From Actinomyces procaprae (lineage in GTDB: Bacteria > Actinomycetota > Actinomycetes > Actinomycetales > Actinomycetaceae), in NCBI RefSeq assembly GCF_004798665.1, contig NZ_CP039292.1:3162001-3226000 (forward strand): DNA of 64,000 nt, read 5' to 3'. The notes beneath the pieces are model-generated. The model searched no databases and was not told where the DNA came from. It worked only from the letters and a program-made list of their open reading frames with translations. The position numbers and the translations under genes were made by a program. Each line of letters begins with the position of its first letter. The stretch's first letter is position 1. Of this stretch, positions 24,271 to 34,000 are shown piece after piece.

Positions 24271-24282
24271 CTACACCTCCTT

Positions 24283-24331
24283 ATGGCGTGCATGATCGCC
24301 ATATTAGCAGGTTATGACGAACATGATCGCC
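24283..24331. promoter_or_regulatory. Probable HipB operator
   Basis: An inverted repeat ATGGCG-N8-CGCCAT (24283-24302) overlaps the first of two CATGATCGCC copies (24291 and 24322, 31 bp apart, about three helical turns) just upstream of the hipB ribosome site. Confidence 0.5.
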
Positions 24332-24382
24332 GTTGTGCTACTCGGAGCTGGAGTACTCGAGCCAACGCACCCCTGTCCGGGA

Positions 24383-24763
24383 TCATGCATCAAGAAGCTG
24401 AGCCACTCTCTGATGCGACACCCCCATAAGCATGCCGACCTCGCGGAGAGTCAACCCGCCCTCGCGCAGAACTCGCGCCGCCGCACGAGACTCGTCCGCT
24501 GCCCTGCGCGTCGCCGCATCCGCCTGCTCACGTAGCCGCCGAGCCTCCGCCATGTGCTCGACGTAGTCGGCGGGAAGTGTGGTTTGGACATCGAAGTCGA
24601 CCTCGGACTCAGGGATGCCCGCGAGGTACGCAACGGCCTCACGCATCTCATCCCTCGCCTGATCGAGACGACGAACCTGGGAGACCGCGCCCACCTCGGG
24701 GACCTCAAGAACCCACCAATTGCCGATTCCCCGCTCGGCCTTAAGAACAAATGTTCGACTCAT
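24383..24763 (-). CDS. hicB: HicB-family antitoxin
   Basis: The 126-residue antitoxin has the partial RNase-H-like HicB domain at the N-terminus (TFVLKAERGIGNWWVLEVPEVGAVSQVRRLDQARDEMREAVAYL) and a C-terminal helix-turn-helix (LTLREVGMLMGVSHQRVAQLL) joined by a long Arg/Ala-rich helix. ATG 24763 overlaps the hicA stop in ATGA, and AGGA lies eight bases upstream. Another in-frame ATG nine bases earlier is less well placed. Toxin-first order is normal for hicAB. The HTH probably represses the pair's promoter. Confidence 0.8.
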   Translation of the reverse strand: MSRTFVLKAERGIGNWWVLEVPEVGAVSQVRRLDQARDEMREAVAYLAGIPESEVDFDVQTTLPADYVEHMAEARRLREQADAATRRAADESRAAARVLREGGLTLREVGMLMGVSHQRVAQLLDA

Positions 24764-24972
24764 CGCCACCATCCTTTCCCGCCGAGGACCTCGGCGAACT
24801 GATCGAAGAACTTGCCCGCCGTCACGTCGTCGATCTCGACGTGACGCCCAAGGGTCCGCGTAACACTCCCGACTCGGACGGCGGTATGGCGAGTGAGTTC
24901 ACGAACCTCGTATTCAAGTCCCCGGTCGCGCGCTGCGCGCTTGACCCGCTTCAGCACCGCCGACCGTTTCAT
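24760..24972 (-). CDS. hicA: HicA-like mRNA interferase toxin
   Basis: This 70-residue basic protein has the small double-stranded RNA-binding-like fold of HicA: KRSAVLKRVKRAARDRGLEYEVRELTRHTAVRVGSVTRTLGRHVEI, then a helix to the C-terminus. The usual catalytic His would be in TRHTAV or GRHVEI rather than in the standard GSHxxY, so it is a diverged member. The gene is coupled to hicB by ATGA. The assignment rests mainly on size, charge and the HicB partner. Confidence 0.7.
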   Translation of the reverse strand: MKRSAVLKRVKRAARDRGLEYEVRELTRHTAVRVGSVTRTLGRHVEIDDVTAGKFFDQFAEVLGGKGWWR

Positions 24973-25162
24973 GACGGCAGTCTAGTCACACTAGAAGTCT
25001 TCGGCAATGCCGACTTGCCGTCCCGAATTGCACCTCGCCCCTCCGCCAGCAGCGGGTCGGAGCGCCGCTCCTGCTCGGGCAGGTTCGCGGCCGTCATCAG
25101 CACGTCCGCGACGCGCCGCAGCAGCTCGCCCCGCTCACAGGTTTCCGTGGTTTTTGTCGCAG
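24973..25162. other. Spacer with an unassigned 60-codon frame
   Basis: On the minus strand, just after the HTH antitoxin stop, a frame reads ETCERGELLRRVADVLMTAANLPEQERR and ends near 24976. It has no start codon or ribosome site and I do not recognise it. It may be what is left of the antitoxin's lost partner. Confidence 0.3.
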
Positions 25163-25600
25163 TCAGTCTTCGAAGCGCTCGAAGCCCCCTTCCGCATCCA
25201 GAGCGCGCAACTCCTCGAAGGCACGGCGACGCTCGCGCTCGCGCTCATCACGAAGCCGCACTACGTCGTCTCGGCGGAAGCGAGTGTGCGAGCCGACCTT
25301 GAAAGAGTCAATCAGGCCGTCGCGGCTCCACTTCAGCAGGGTAGGACGCGAGACGCCGAGCATGTCGGCGGCAACAGTGCTGGTGAGCTCGTCAGGGACA
25401 CGTCCGATAGTGACCTCGCCATGCTCGGCGATCGAGGCGAGGGCTGCCAACAGAGCCTTCTGAACACCCTGCGTCAACACGACCTCGCGGCCGTCAGGGT
25501 CACGCAGTACGAGTACGGCCCCTTCTTTGGGCTTGATCTCCTGGACCTCACGCACGGTCTGCGCCGCAAGGCCGACCCTGGCGAGCGTACCGGCTGACAT
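25163..25600 (-). CDS. Excisionase-type HTH antitoxin, toxin partner missing
   Basis: The 145-residue protein resembles antitoxins of PIN-type pairs: an N-terminal beta-rich part (AVLVLRDPDGREVVLTQGVQKALLAALASIAEHGEVTIGRVPDELTS) and a MerR/excisionase HTH (STVAADMLGVSRPTLLKWSRDGLIDSFKVGSHTRFRRDDVVRL) with an Arg/Glu-rich tail. The antitoxin at 39806-40300 has the same plan and is followed by an overlapping PIN toxin. Here no PIN gene follows. ATG 25600 has GGAGA upstream. A perfect 20-bp palindrome at 25654-25673 is the likely operator. The gene may now act only as a regulator. Confidence 0.8.
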   Translation of the reverse strand: MSAGTLARVGLAAQTVREVQEIKPKEGAVLVLRDPDGREVVLTQGVQKALLAALASIAEHGEVTIGRVPDELTSTVAADMLGVSRPTLLKWSRDGLIDSFKVGSHTRFRRDDVVRLRDERERERRRAFEELRALDAEGGFERFED

Positions 25601-25653
25601 GATGTCTCCTCTCTCCTCACACACCATTCGAGGTGCTGTTACAGGGTAACGCA

Positions 25654-25673
25654 GTTTCACATATATGTGAAAC
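25654..25673. promoter_or_regulatory. 20-bp perfect palindrome upstream of orphan antitoxin
   Basis: GTTTCACATATATGTGAAAC is a perfect palindrome 53 bp upstream of the antitoxin start and overlaps an AT-rich -10-like region. It is well placed for autorepression. Confidence 0.6.
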
Positions 25674-25987
25674 ACAGTGGGGATCACCACTCTTCTGGTG
25701 CAACCACAGGAGACCGGGCCGCGAACCGGGGCGTCCACCGGATGGCGACATCCGCGACCACGCCCTGACGCTCCGCGACGGCACGGATCACTGCGTTTGA
25801 CCCTAATCGGCGCCGTCCCGGCATGACTCCATGCCATGCATTCCCGACGAGGACGGCTCCTCGTGCGCGGAGTACGGCGGTTGGCGGCGGCATCTGAGGT
25901 TGGGTGCGGCACTAGGGCGCGAGCGTCCGCGGTGAGATGCAGCGCTCGGCATGACGTTGGTGACGCGGAGGCCAGAGCCCGATCATT
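25674..25987. other. Intergenic stretch
   Basis: No recognised gene. A 69-codon minus-strand frame at 25684-25893 has actinomycete-like codons but no recognisable domain. I do not call it a gene. Confidence 0.4.
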
Positions 25988-26101
25988 GGGTACGCCCCTT
26001 CGGCCTCTACTACGCCAGTTAGACCTCCGCTGAAGGGCCCAGACCCCTTCAACAAACATCTAACCGGCGTAGTAAACCCCGAACCGGCGTAGTAGACGAC
26101 G
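25988..26101 (+). repeat. Dispersed structured element (about 110 bp), copy A
   Basis: The element starts GGGTACGCCCCTTCGGC. It has an outer stem (CTACTACGCCAGTTAGA against TCTAACCGGCGTAGTA) and an inner stem (TGAAGGG against CCCTTCA), and ends with a second AACCGGCGTAGTAG word. Copies B (40814) and C (55403) have the same order and orientation. Pairing is kept in all three while bases differ, for example CGCCGGTTAG/CTAACCGGCG in B. Copies A and B bracket the 26-41 kb island. Confidence 0.85.
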
Positions 26102-26267
26102 TCACCGCTGAGCACGCGGGCGAGTCGGCTTCCGGCTTCATCCACACCTTCAAACGTGAAGCACCGCATTCACGTTCTCCATACCGGCACACTCAAACAC
26201 CTAACTAGCCAGCACCACCCTGAACTCACACAGCAGCACCAGGCACAACCTAGCCAGCAACCGCGAT
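26102..26267. other. Short spacer, island edge
   Basis: The GC content visibly drops here. I see no gene in this spacer. Confidence 0.4.
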
Positions 26268-27068
26268 TCAGGAACTCACCCTATTTGCCTTGACCTCCCC
26301 GACTTCCGCACAACCGGTCGGTTCACGACGAATCTGCGCCATTTCACGTGCTACACGCCGTTTGACGTCAACATGAATGTCAGACTCCGTCGCACACCAC
26401 CATGCAAGCACTCTTGCCAACGAACCCACGGAAGAAAGAGCCACAGACGCGATAACGGCAACCACAACAGTTGCCGCACCCATAGACACTAACTTTATCC
26501 CGTCAATGCATACGCCCAACGGCAACAAATGACCGATGCGCCTGTCGAGACAGGTAAGCGCAAGAATCACCAAGACAACAATGATACATAATCTCACAGC
26601 CGCCGCGAACGCCCATGCCGCCCATCCCACGATAAGAGGTTTGATCGGCCCGTACTGCGCCGCAGCAAGAAGCAAGATCCATACCGTCCCCGGCGCCCGT
26701 GCCCCCATTAGGCCTTCGGCCTCAAAATCAAAGTCACCCAAATGCTCCCCCTCTCGCATCACTCGAACCACCGGACTTATCGCCATCCACACAACCAGCA
26801 TTACAGTCAGCCTGGCGAACACGTCGTAGCACACAGGATTTTCGTTCGCAACAATCGGAGGCAGTTCGACCGAAAGACCGTTCGCGGCAGACTCGAAACC
26901 AAATTCGCGGGCAACAGTCGCAAGAATATCGCTGGGACGCCTCTCCGTCAAATATGATGAGACAACCAACAGGGCAGCGCCACATACTAGCCACGAAAAC
27001 GCCCTGTCCTTCTTCCGCGACAACCCCGCAACTATCCCTGACAACACTTGAATCATCATCTTGTCCAT
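26268..27068 (-). CDS. Multi-spanning membrane protein of unknown function
   Basis: I do not recognise a family. The 266-residue product has about five hydrophobic helices: near residues 22-42, 84-104, two closely spaced between 128 and 172, and 190-222. A charged cytoplasmic tail follows (DVKRRVAREMAQIRREPTG). ATG 27068 has GAAGGAGG upstream. The gene lies at the start of the lower-GC island and is divergent from the truncated SNF2-type helicase. It may belong to whatever system the helicase once served, but that is only positional. Confidence 0.65.
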   Translation of the reverse strand: MDKMMIQVLSGIVAGLSRKKDRAFSWLVCGAALLVVSSYLTERRPSDILATVAREFGFESAANGLSVELPPIVANENPVCYDVFARLTVMLVVWMAISPVVRVMREGEHLGDFDFEAEGLMGARAPGTVWILLLAAAQYGPIKPLIVGWAAWAFAAAVRLCIIVVLVILALTCLDRRIGHLLPLGVCIDGIKLVSMGAATVVVAVIASVALSSVGSLARVLAWWCATESDIHVDVKRRVAREMAQIRREPTGCAEVGEVKANRVSS

Positions 27069-27248
27069 CGTTCCTCCTTCGCGCGACTACCCTCTCACCT
27101 GCCACTGACACAAACACACACCCACAGGTCGCACGTCCGCTCGCACTGTCACTCTCAGGAGCGCCGACTGCTCCTGCCCGAGGTTGCAGATCATGTCTCC
27201 CGCTCGTCGGCCACTCCGTATACCGACGCAGTCTTTAGGATCATCCCC

Positions 27249-28439
27249 GTGACCACGGCCACCCCCTCCGACCCAACCGCAGCGAGCGCGGTCTCCACTC
27301 CCGCGCCTTCCGCGGCAACCGTCTCCCCCACCGGCACCGCCCGCTCGGACGCTTCTTCCGCCGACGTTTCCTTGCCCGTCACCGCTCCCGCCAGCGCCGC
27401 CCCTTCCCCCGCCACCGCCCCGCCCGCCTCTACTCCCCCGCCGTCACTCGACGTCGCCCCGGGCTCGGTGGTGCGGGTGCGCGACGAGGACTGGCTGGTC
27501 ACCCAGGTCTCCACGAACTCCGACGGCACCCTGGTGACGGTGCAGGGGCCGTCGGAGCTGGTGCAGGACGTCACCGCCCAGTTCTCCGCCGGGATCGACC
27601 GCATCGAGCCCGTGGACCCGCGCCGCACCCGGGTGGTGGCGGATACCTCCACCCGGCATCGGCTCTCGCGCCTGTGGCTGGAGGCGACGCTGCGCAAGAC
27701 GGCGCTGCCGGCCGGCTCGACGGAGCTGTCGGTGGTGGGCGACATGCTGGCCGACCCGCTCCCCTACCAGCTCACGGCCGTCCGGCAGGCGCTGGACCCG
27801 GCCAACCTGCGCCCGCGCATTCTGCTGGCGGACACGGTGGGCCTGGGCAAGACCCTGGAGATCGGCATGATCCTGGCGGAGCTGGTGCGCCGCGGCCGTG
27901 GGGACCGGATTCTGATCGTCACGCCCCGTCACGTGCTGGAGCAGATGCAGCATGAGATGTGGTCGCGCTTCGCCCTGCCCTTCGTGCGCCTGGACTCGGT
28001 TGGCATTCAGCGGGTGCGGCGCACCATCCCGGCCACCCGCAACCCGTTCTCCGTCTATCACCGAGCGATCATCTCCATCGACACCCTCAAGTCCGACCGC
28101 TACCTCAACCACCTGCGCAAGCAGCGCTGGGATGCGGTGGTCATCGACGAGTCACACAACGTCACTAACAAGGGCACGCTCAACAACCGTCTGGCGGACA
28201 TCCTGGCCCGCCAGACGGACGCCCTGATCCTGGCCTCCGCCACGCCTCACAACGGGGACCCGAAGTCCTTCGCGGAGCTGATTCGCCTGCTGGAGCCGAC
28301 GGCGGTCCATGCGGACGGCTCGCTGGATCAGGAGGCAGTGCGTCGGCTGGTGATCCGCCGCCACCGCACGACAAACGACATACGACCGAAAGGACGCACG
28401 ACACGCCCACACAGAATCCGCAACACAGCTAAGCTCTGA
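27249..28439 (+). pseudogene. SNF2-family helicase (DrmD/HepA-like), N-terminal part only
   Basis: From GTG 27249 the product has 396 residues: a Pro/Ala/Ser/Thr-rich leader to about 75, a small beta domain (GSVVRVRDEDWLVTQVST), then an SF2/SNF2 ATPase half. That half has motif I DTVGLGKTLEIGMIL, motif II VVIDESHNV and motif III ILASATPHNGDPKSFAELIRLL. After VRRLVIRRHR (about 28360) the sequence changes to a lower-GC tail and stops. The second RecA lobe and the long C-terminal part of such proteins (about 1000 residues) are missing. Related DrmD proteins belong to DISARM, but no other DISARM gene is here. It is a 3'-truncated remnant. Confidence 0.75.
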
Positions 28440-28477
28440 CATCAGTTACATTCCATGAGAACCAGAAAGGTAGACCG

Positions 28478-31015
28478 ATGCCCATCCAGTGGAACCGCAT
28501 ACGCGCAAGCGCAAGTGCACCGCTAATTGAGCCGAGAGAAATCTATAGCTCCTTAGGGCAACGCACATGGGATCGGCTACGACCTGAGCAGACAGAGGTG
28601 CTAGACGAGTGGTTCCGCCGCAGGAACACAAAAGATCTCGTTATCAAGCTCAATACAGGTTCCGGAAAGACACTGACAGGCCTATTGGTTGCCCTGTCTA
28701 GCCTACACGAGCAAGTTGGGCCTGCCGCATTCTTGGTGCCTAACAAGTACCTAATCAAACAGGTCGTGAGTGAAGCACGCGACGCCGGAATACTAGTCAC
28801 AACCAGCGAAGACGACCTGGACTTCTTAGCCTCTAAAGCCATCCTTGTTACAACTTTCCATAAACTATTCAACGCTCGCAGCATATTCGGCGTACGTAGC
28901 ATAAGGCCGGGGAAGACCCCACTTGGGACCATTGTGATCGACGATGCACATACCGCTATACATACTTCAGAGGCGCAGTTTTCGGCGGAAATACCGTCAA
29001 CACATGAGGCGTTTGACAAACTCCTCAAGCTATTTGCAAAAGATCTGGAGCTACAAAGACCAAAGGCATACCAAGACATAGTCAGCGGGGAACCTGGAGG
29101 ACCCATAGCTGTCCCGTTCTGGGCGGTCGCGACGAGAGCGAACGATGTTATCAGCGTCATGCATCCGTATGCGACAAGCCCAAATGATCCCGCAGAACTG
29201 TATTTTCGATGGCCTCTGGTCGCCGATCATTTGCAGTACTCAACTATCACCGTCACCTCCGAGTCTATAGAAATCCGACCACCGTGCCCGGACACCGAAA
29301 TGCTACTCGGATTTGATAACGCGAAACGGCGCATCTACCTCAGCGCAACACTGCAGGACGAGAGTCTGCTAGTAACAGAACTCGGAGCAGATCCAGAATC
29401 TGTCGCGACACCCATCACTCCTAAACGAGCGTCTGACCTCGGTGACCGCATCATTCTCGCCCCGCGTTTGATTAATTCAAACTTCTCACTCGAATCGGTT
29501 CAACAATTGGTCCGCCGCTTCGCCGATGGGGACAGACACGGAAACGGACCCGACCCTCTGAACGCCATCAACGCCGTTGTTCTCGTGCCGAGTGACCGTG
29601 TAGCAGAGACATGGTCGGGGGTCGCGGACGAGATACTTCATGTCAGCGATATGAACCCGTGTATCGACAGAATGAAGGCTGGTGAGCATCTCGGAGTCGT
29701 CGTCTTGGTCAATAAGTACGATGGAATTGACCTGCCTGGCAACGCATGCCGCATGTTGGTAATTGACGGTGTCCCCACTCCCTCCACTCCCTACGAGCGG
29801 CGCGCGGCAGAAGCGCTCGAGGGCTCCGCCACCTACCGCGGAAGAATAGTGAGCAAGCTTGAGCAGGGAATGGGGCGCGGGACTCGAGATGTCAGTGATT
29901 ACTGCGCCGTGCTCGTACTTACGAGCGAAGCCGCACTTGCACTCAATGACCCTGCCCAGATAGCTCAGTTCTCACCAGCTACTCGTGCCCAAATCGAACT
30001 GAGCGCACGAGTCGCGAATGAGATAAAGGGTGAGGATATGTCTTCGATTTCAGAACTGCTAGACTCATTCTTACGACGACAACAAGATTGGACAGAATTA
30101 AGCCTGGAGGCAACTGCTCAAGTGACCTACGATCAATTTGATCGTGTATCCGAATTAGCAGCATGCAGACGCAAGGCGTTTGATCTCATCAAGAACAGCG
30201 ATATTACCGGTGCAATCAAAACGTTGCGCCCCGCAATCGACGGAATCAGTGACCACAAGGAGAGCTGTTGGTACCTCGAAGAACTTGCAACATATGAGCA
30301 CATGATTAGTCCCTCCGACGCCCAGGATACTCTCGAGGCAGCCAGGCGACATAACAGCACCGTACTCAAGCCAAGGAGATCCGCAGCGCAGTTGAAGTCT
30401 CGCCTTCCACGCCCCATACCACAGGCCGAAGAAATGGCGAGTTATCTTTCGAACTTCGATAGGCGCAACCTCGAACTTATTGTTGACACAGTCTTCGATG
30501 GTGTTGCGTGGGGTGTAAAAGGTTCCTCAAGCAAAGCAGAAGCCCAAATACGGGAACTAGGTTCGCTTCTGGGATTCGCCTCCACTCGGCCAGAGAAAGA
30601 AGACCACAACGGTGGTCCGGACAACCTGTGGGTGCAGTCAAACGGGCAACTAGTAGTAATCGAACTGAAAACCGAGGTAGACCGCAGCGATCAACGAATA
30701 ACCAAAAGAGAAGCTGCGCAGCTCGCACACTCCGTTATTTGGGCGCGCGATATATATGGCGAAACGGCGGACGTCGTTCCGGTACTTTTCCACCCGTCGC
30801 ACAGGTGCAGGGAAGATACTCGACTGCCCCGCGGAACTCGTGTAATAACAAGAGACAACTTCGAGGCACTCAGGCGTAATGTCATGACATTGATTCGCGA
30901 GCTTATTAGTTCCGACAATTATTCGCCCGAATTTATCGCTAGCTCATTGTCGCGCAATTATGTGAACGCCGATACCGTCATCCGGAGACACTCGACTAAG
31001 CCGAGGCAGAATTAG
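28478..31015 (+). CDS. SF2 helicase with C-terminal PD-(D/E)XK-like nuclease, candidate defence gene
   Basis: This 845-residue protein has a complete SF2 core: Walker A NTGSGKTLTGLL (about residue 62), motif II IVIDDAHTAI (DDAH, about 150), motif III RIYLSATLQDES (about 287) and motif VI EQGMGRGTRDVSDY (about 464). A helical middle follows. Near residue 705 comes PDNLWVQSNGQLVVIELKTE, with Asp, Glu-x-Lys and a later Gln (EAAQLAHSV) as in RecB/Cas4-type nucleases. It should unwind and cut nucleic acid. Codons such as ATA, TTA and AGA are frequent and the GC content is visibly lower than the neighbours, so it was acquired. It lies between a cut helicase and hsdR, whose stop it faces across 29 bp. 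The family name is unknown to me. Confidence 0.8.
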   Translation: MPIQWNRIRASASAPLIEPREIYSSLGQRTWDRLRPEQTEVLDEWFRRRNTKDLVIKLNTGSGKTLTGLLVALSSLHEQVGPAAFLVPNKYLIKQVVSEARDAGILVTTSEDDLDFLASKAILVTTFHKLFNARSIFGVRSIRPGKTPLGTIVIDDAHTAIHTSEAQFSAEIPSTHEAFDKLLKLFAKDLELQRPKAYQDIVSGEPGGPIAVPFWAVATRANDVISVMHPYATSPNDPAELYFRWPLVADHLQYSTITVTSESIEIRPPCPDTEMLLGFDNAKRRIYLSATLQDESLLVTELGADPESVATPITPKRASDLGDRIILAPRLINSNFSLESVQQLVRRFADGDRHGNGPDPLNAINAVVLVPSDRVAETWSGVADEILHVSDMNPCIDRMKAGEHLGVVVLVNKYDGIDLPGNACRMLVIDGVPTPSTPYERRAAEALEGSATYRGRIVSKLEQGMGRGTRDVSDYCAVLVLTSEAALALNDPAQIAQFSPATRAQIELSARVANEIKGEDMSSISELLDSFLRRQQDWTELSLEATAQVTYDQFDRVSELAACRRKAFDLIKNSDITGAIKTLRPAIDGISDHKESCWYLEELATYEHMISPSDAQDTLEAARRHNSTVLKPRRSAAQLKSRLPRPIPQAEEMASYLSNFDRRNLELIVDTVFDGVAWGVKGSSSKAEAQIRELGSLLGFASTRPEKEDHNGGPDNLWVQSNGQLVVIELKTEVDRSDQRITKREAAQLAHSVIWARDIYGETADVVPVLFHPSHRCREDTRLPRGTRVITRDNFEALRRNVMTLIRELISSDNYSPEFIASSLSRNYVNADTVIRRHSTKPRQN

Positions 31016-31044
31016 CCCGGGTATAGCTTTACGCAACCGTTTGT

Positions 31045-34000
31045 TTACGCCCATCTGGGTGAAAGGTCCCCGAACCTCTCCACGTACGCCGTCAGCGCCT
31101 CGACGACGCGCGCCTTGCGCTCGCCGCGGCTCTGGCCGGCTGCGGCCTTGCGGAATCGGGAGACGCGCGGGAGTAGCCGGGTGATCGCGGTGCCCTCGGT
31201 TGGGACAACTCCACTACGCAGGGCGGCGCCGACGAACTCCTCGGTTTCTGCCGCACGCAGCCCTTCGGCAGTGACGATGGCAGCCAGCTCGGCCGCCATC
31301 CGCGCCGCGATGAACGCCTTCCACTGCTCGTCGACTGCACCGTTGCTGGACACGGACCGGACGAAGTCCTCGATGAGGTCCCGCTTGGAGTGGAGGGTTG
31401 GGCTGGAGGCGATGGCACGCTTGATCTCCACGGGGATCTCCCTGTCCTCGCCGTCGCCCCGCTGGGTGCGCTTGTCCTCCACGAGCCGCAGGATGTAGTC
31501 GACCCCGACCTCTACCTGCTTGATGAGTTCGATCTCGAAGACGAGGTCCTCGTTGACGACTTCCTTCTCCGCCTCGGCCGCCGCGCGCATCTGGGCGTGG
31601 ATCTCCAGGTACATGCTGGTGTAGTCGGCGAGGTCGGCGTCGTTGAGGCCTCCCATGTTGTCCTCAGCGAACTCGTCAAAGGAAACGAGGATGTTCCGCA
31701 GCCGGAGGATCTGGCCGAACAGCGTCACGAACTCCTTTTGAGCCTCCTCGGAGGTGATCACCTCGCCGGGCTGCCAATCGCTGCGTAGCTGCGCGACCTT
31801 GGCGGCGAACTCTTCCAGGTACTCGCGGTAAGACCGCAGGAGGATGGTGCCGGAGGCGTTCTTGTTGCCGAACAGGGCGATGGCGGCGTCGGTCTCGGCC
31901 TGAAGGTTGCGGAAGCAGACGATATTGCCGTAGCTCTTGACGGCGTTGAGGATGCGGTTGGTGCGGGAGAAGGCCTGGATGAGGCCGTGAGTGCGCAGTG
32001 ATTTGTCGACCCACAGGGTGTTGAGGGTCTTGGAGTCGAAGCCGGTGAGGAACATGTTGACGACGATGACCAGGTCGATCTGCCGCTTGGTCAGGCGGGC
32101 GGAGATGTCTTCGTAGTAGCCCTCGAAGCCCGAGGCGCTGGTGTCGTAGCTGGTTCCGAACTGCTGGTTGTAGTCAGCGATGGCGGCGTCGAGGAAGGCC
32201 CGGTCGTCGGCAGGCAGCGTGGTGGGGTCGGTGGATTCCTCGGCGAGCGAGTCGCCGGGTGCCTCGGCGTTGGCGGCGTAGGAGTAGATGATGCCGACGC
32301 TGAGCCGCTGGTCGCTTGGCAGTCCCTGCTGCTGGCGGGCGAACTCCTGGTAGTAGGCGCGCGCGGCGGGGATGGAGGCGGTAGCGAGCAGTGAGTTGAA
32401 GCCGGCCAGGCGTTGTTGTCCGAGCGTGTAGGTCCGGTTGCGTCGGGTCTTCTGGTTGAAGTGCTCACGGATGTAGGTGACTACCTGCGCGATCCTCCCC
32501 GGGGCGAGGAGCGCCCGCTCGGTGTCGATGGCACTGACTTCCGCGTCGACGACGTCGTCGCGGCTGTGCACGGTGTCGATGTAGTCGATGCGGAAGGGCA
32601 GGACGTTCTTGTCGCCGATGGCGTCGACGATCGTGTAGGAGTGGAGCTGGTCGCCGAATGCTTGGGCGGTGGTGCGCAGTTGTACGTTGCCGCTGGAGCC
32701 GGCGTTCTCGGCGAATATGGGTGTGCCGGTGAATCCGAAGAGGTGGTAGTTGCGGAAGGCCTTGGTGATGGCGGTGTGCATGTCACCGAACTGGCTGCGG
32801 TGGCATTCGTCGAAGATGAGTACGACGTGTCCCGTGTAGACGGCGTGCTTACGGTTGCGCCCAACGAAGGTGGAAAGCTTCTGTATCGTGGTGACGATGA
32901 TCTTGACCGTGGGGTCGTTGATCTGGGCTGTCAGCTGGGTGGTGGACTGGTTGGCGGAGACGGTGCCCTCGGCGAAGCGGTTGTATTCCTTGATGGTCTG
33001 GTGGTCGAGGTCTTTGCGGTCGACGACGAAGATGACCTTGTCGATCTCCTCCATTCCGGCGGCGAGTTTGGCGGTTTTGAAGGAGGTGAGGGTCTTGCCG
33101 CTGCCGGTGGTGTGCCAGATGTATCCGCCGGCGTCGAGGGTGCCAGTTTGACGGGCGTTGGTGGAGGTGTTGATGCGCTGGAGGATCGCCTCGGTGGCGG
33201 CGATCTGGTAGGGCCGCATCACCAGGAGCTTGCGGTCGGCGAGGGCGTCGGCGACGGTGAAGACGCAGTAGCGGGTCAGGACGGCGAGCAGCGTGTGCTT
33301 GGACAGGAAGGTGCGGGTGAAGTCGACGAGGTCGGTGATGCGCCGGTTGGCGGCGTCGGTCCACCAAGAGGTGAACTCGTATGCGTCCGATGTTGCGGCC
33401 TTAACCTGCCGCTGGGTGCCGCGGTTCTCGGTGACGTGGTCCTGTCGGGTGGTGTTGGCGTAGTACTTGGTGTAGGTGCCGTTGGAGATGATGAAGATCT
33501 GGACGTAGCCGAACAGGCCCGCTCCGGACCAGAAGGAGTCGCGCTGGTAGCGTCTGATCTGGTTGAAGGCCTCGCGGATGTCGACGCCGCGTCGTTTGAG
33601 CTCGACGTGGACGAGCGGGAGCCCGTTGACCAGGATGGTGACGTCGTAGCGGTTGGAGCGCGCAGCGTTGGTGGCGACGTATTGGTTGGTGACTTGCAGC
33701 CGGTTGTTGTGGATGTGCTGTTTGTCGATGAGGCGGATGTTCTTGGACTCGCCGTTGTCCCGGGTGAGGACCTGGACGTGGTCCTCCTGGATGCGCTGGG
33801 TCTTCTCGACGACGTCGAGCGCGCCTCCGGTGGTGAGAATGGAGTGTTCGAAGAAGCGCTTCCACTCGGCATCGGTGAAGCGGTAGTCATTGAGTGTTTC
33901 GAGTTGTGTGCGGAGATTCGCGATAAGTTCGGCCTCGGCGTTATCGGGGCTGAACTGTATGTACTCGTACGCCTGGTCCTGGAGCTGGGCGATGAAGGCG

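Noticed and set aside
25684..25893. 69-codon minus-strand frame
   Set aside because: No recognised family and no clear start signal; may be a relic but I cannot support a gene.
27249..28439. A complete DISARM system
   Set aside because: Only a DrmD-like N-terminal half is present; no DrmA, DrmB, DrmC or DISARM methylase is in the window.
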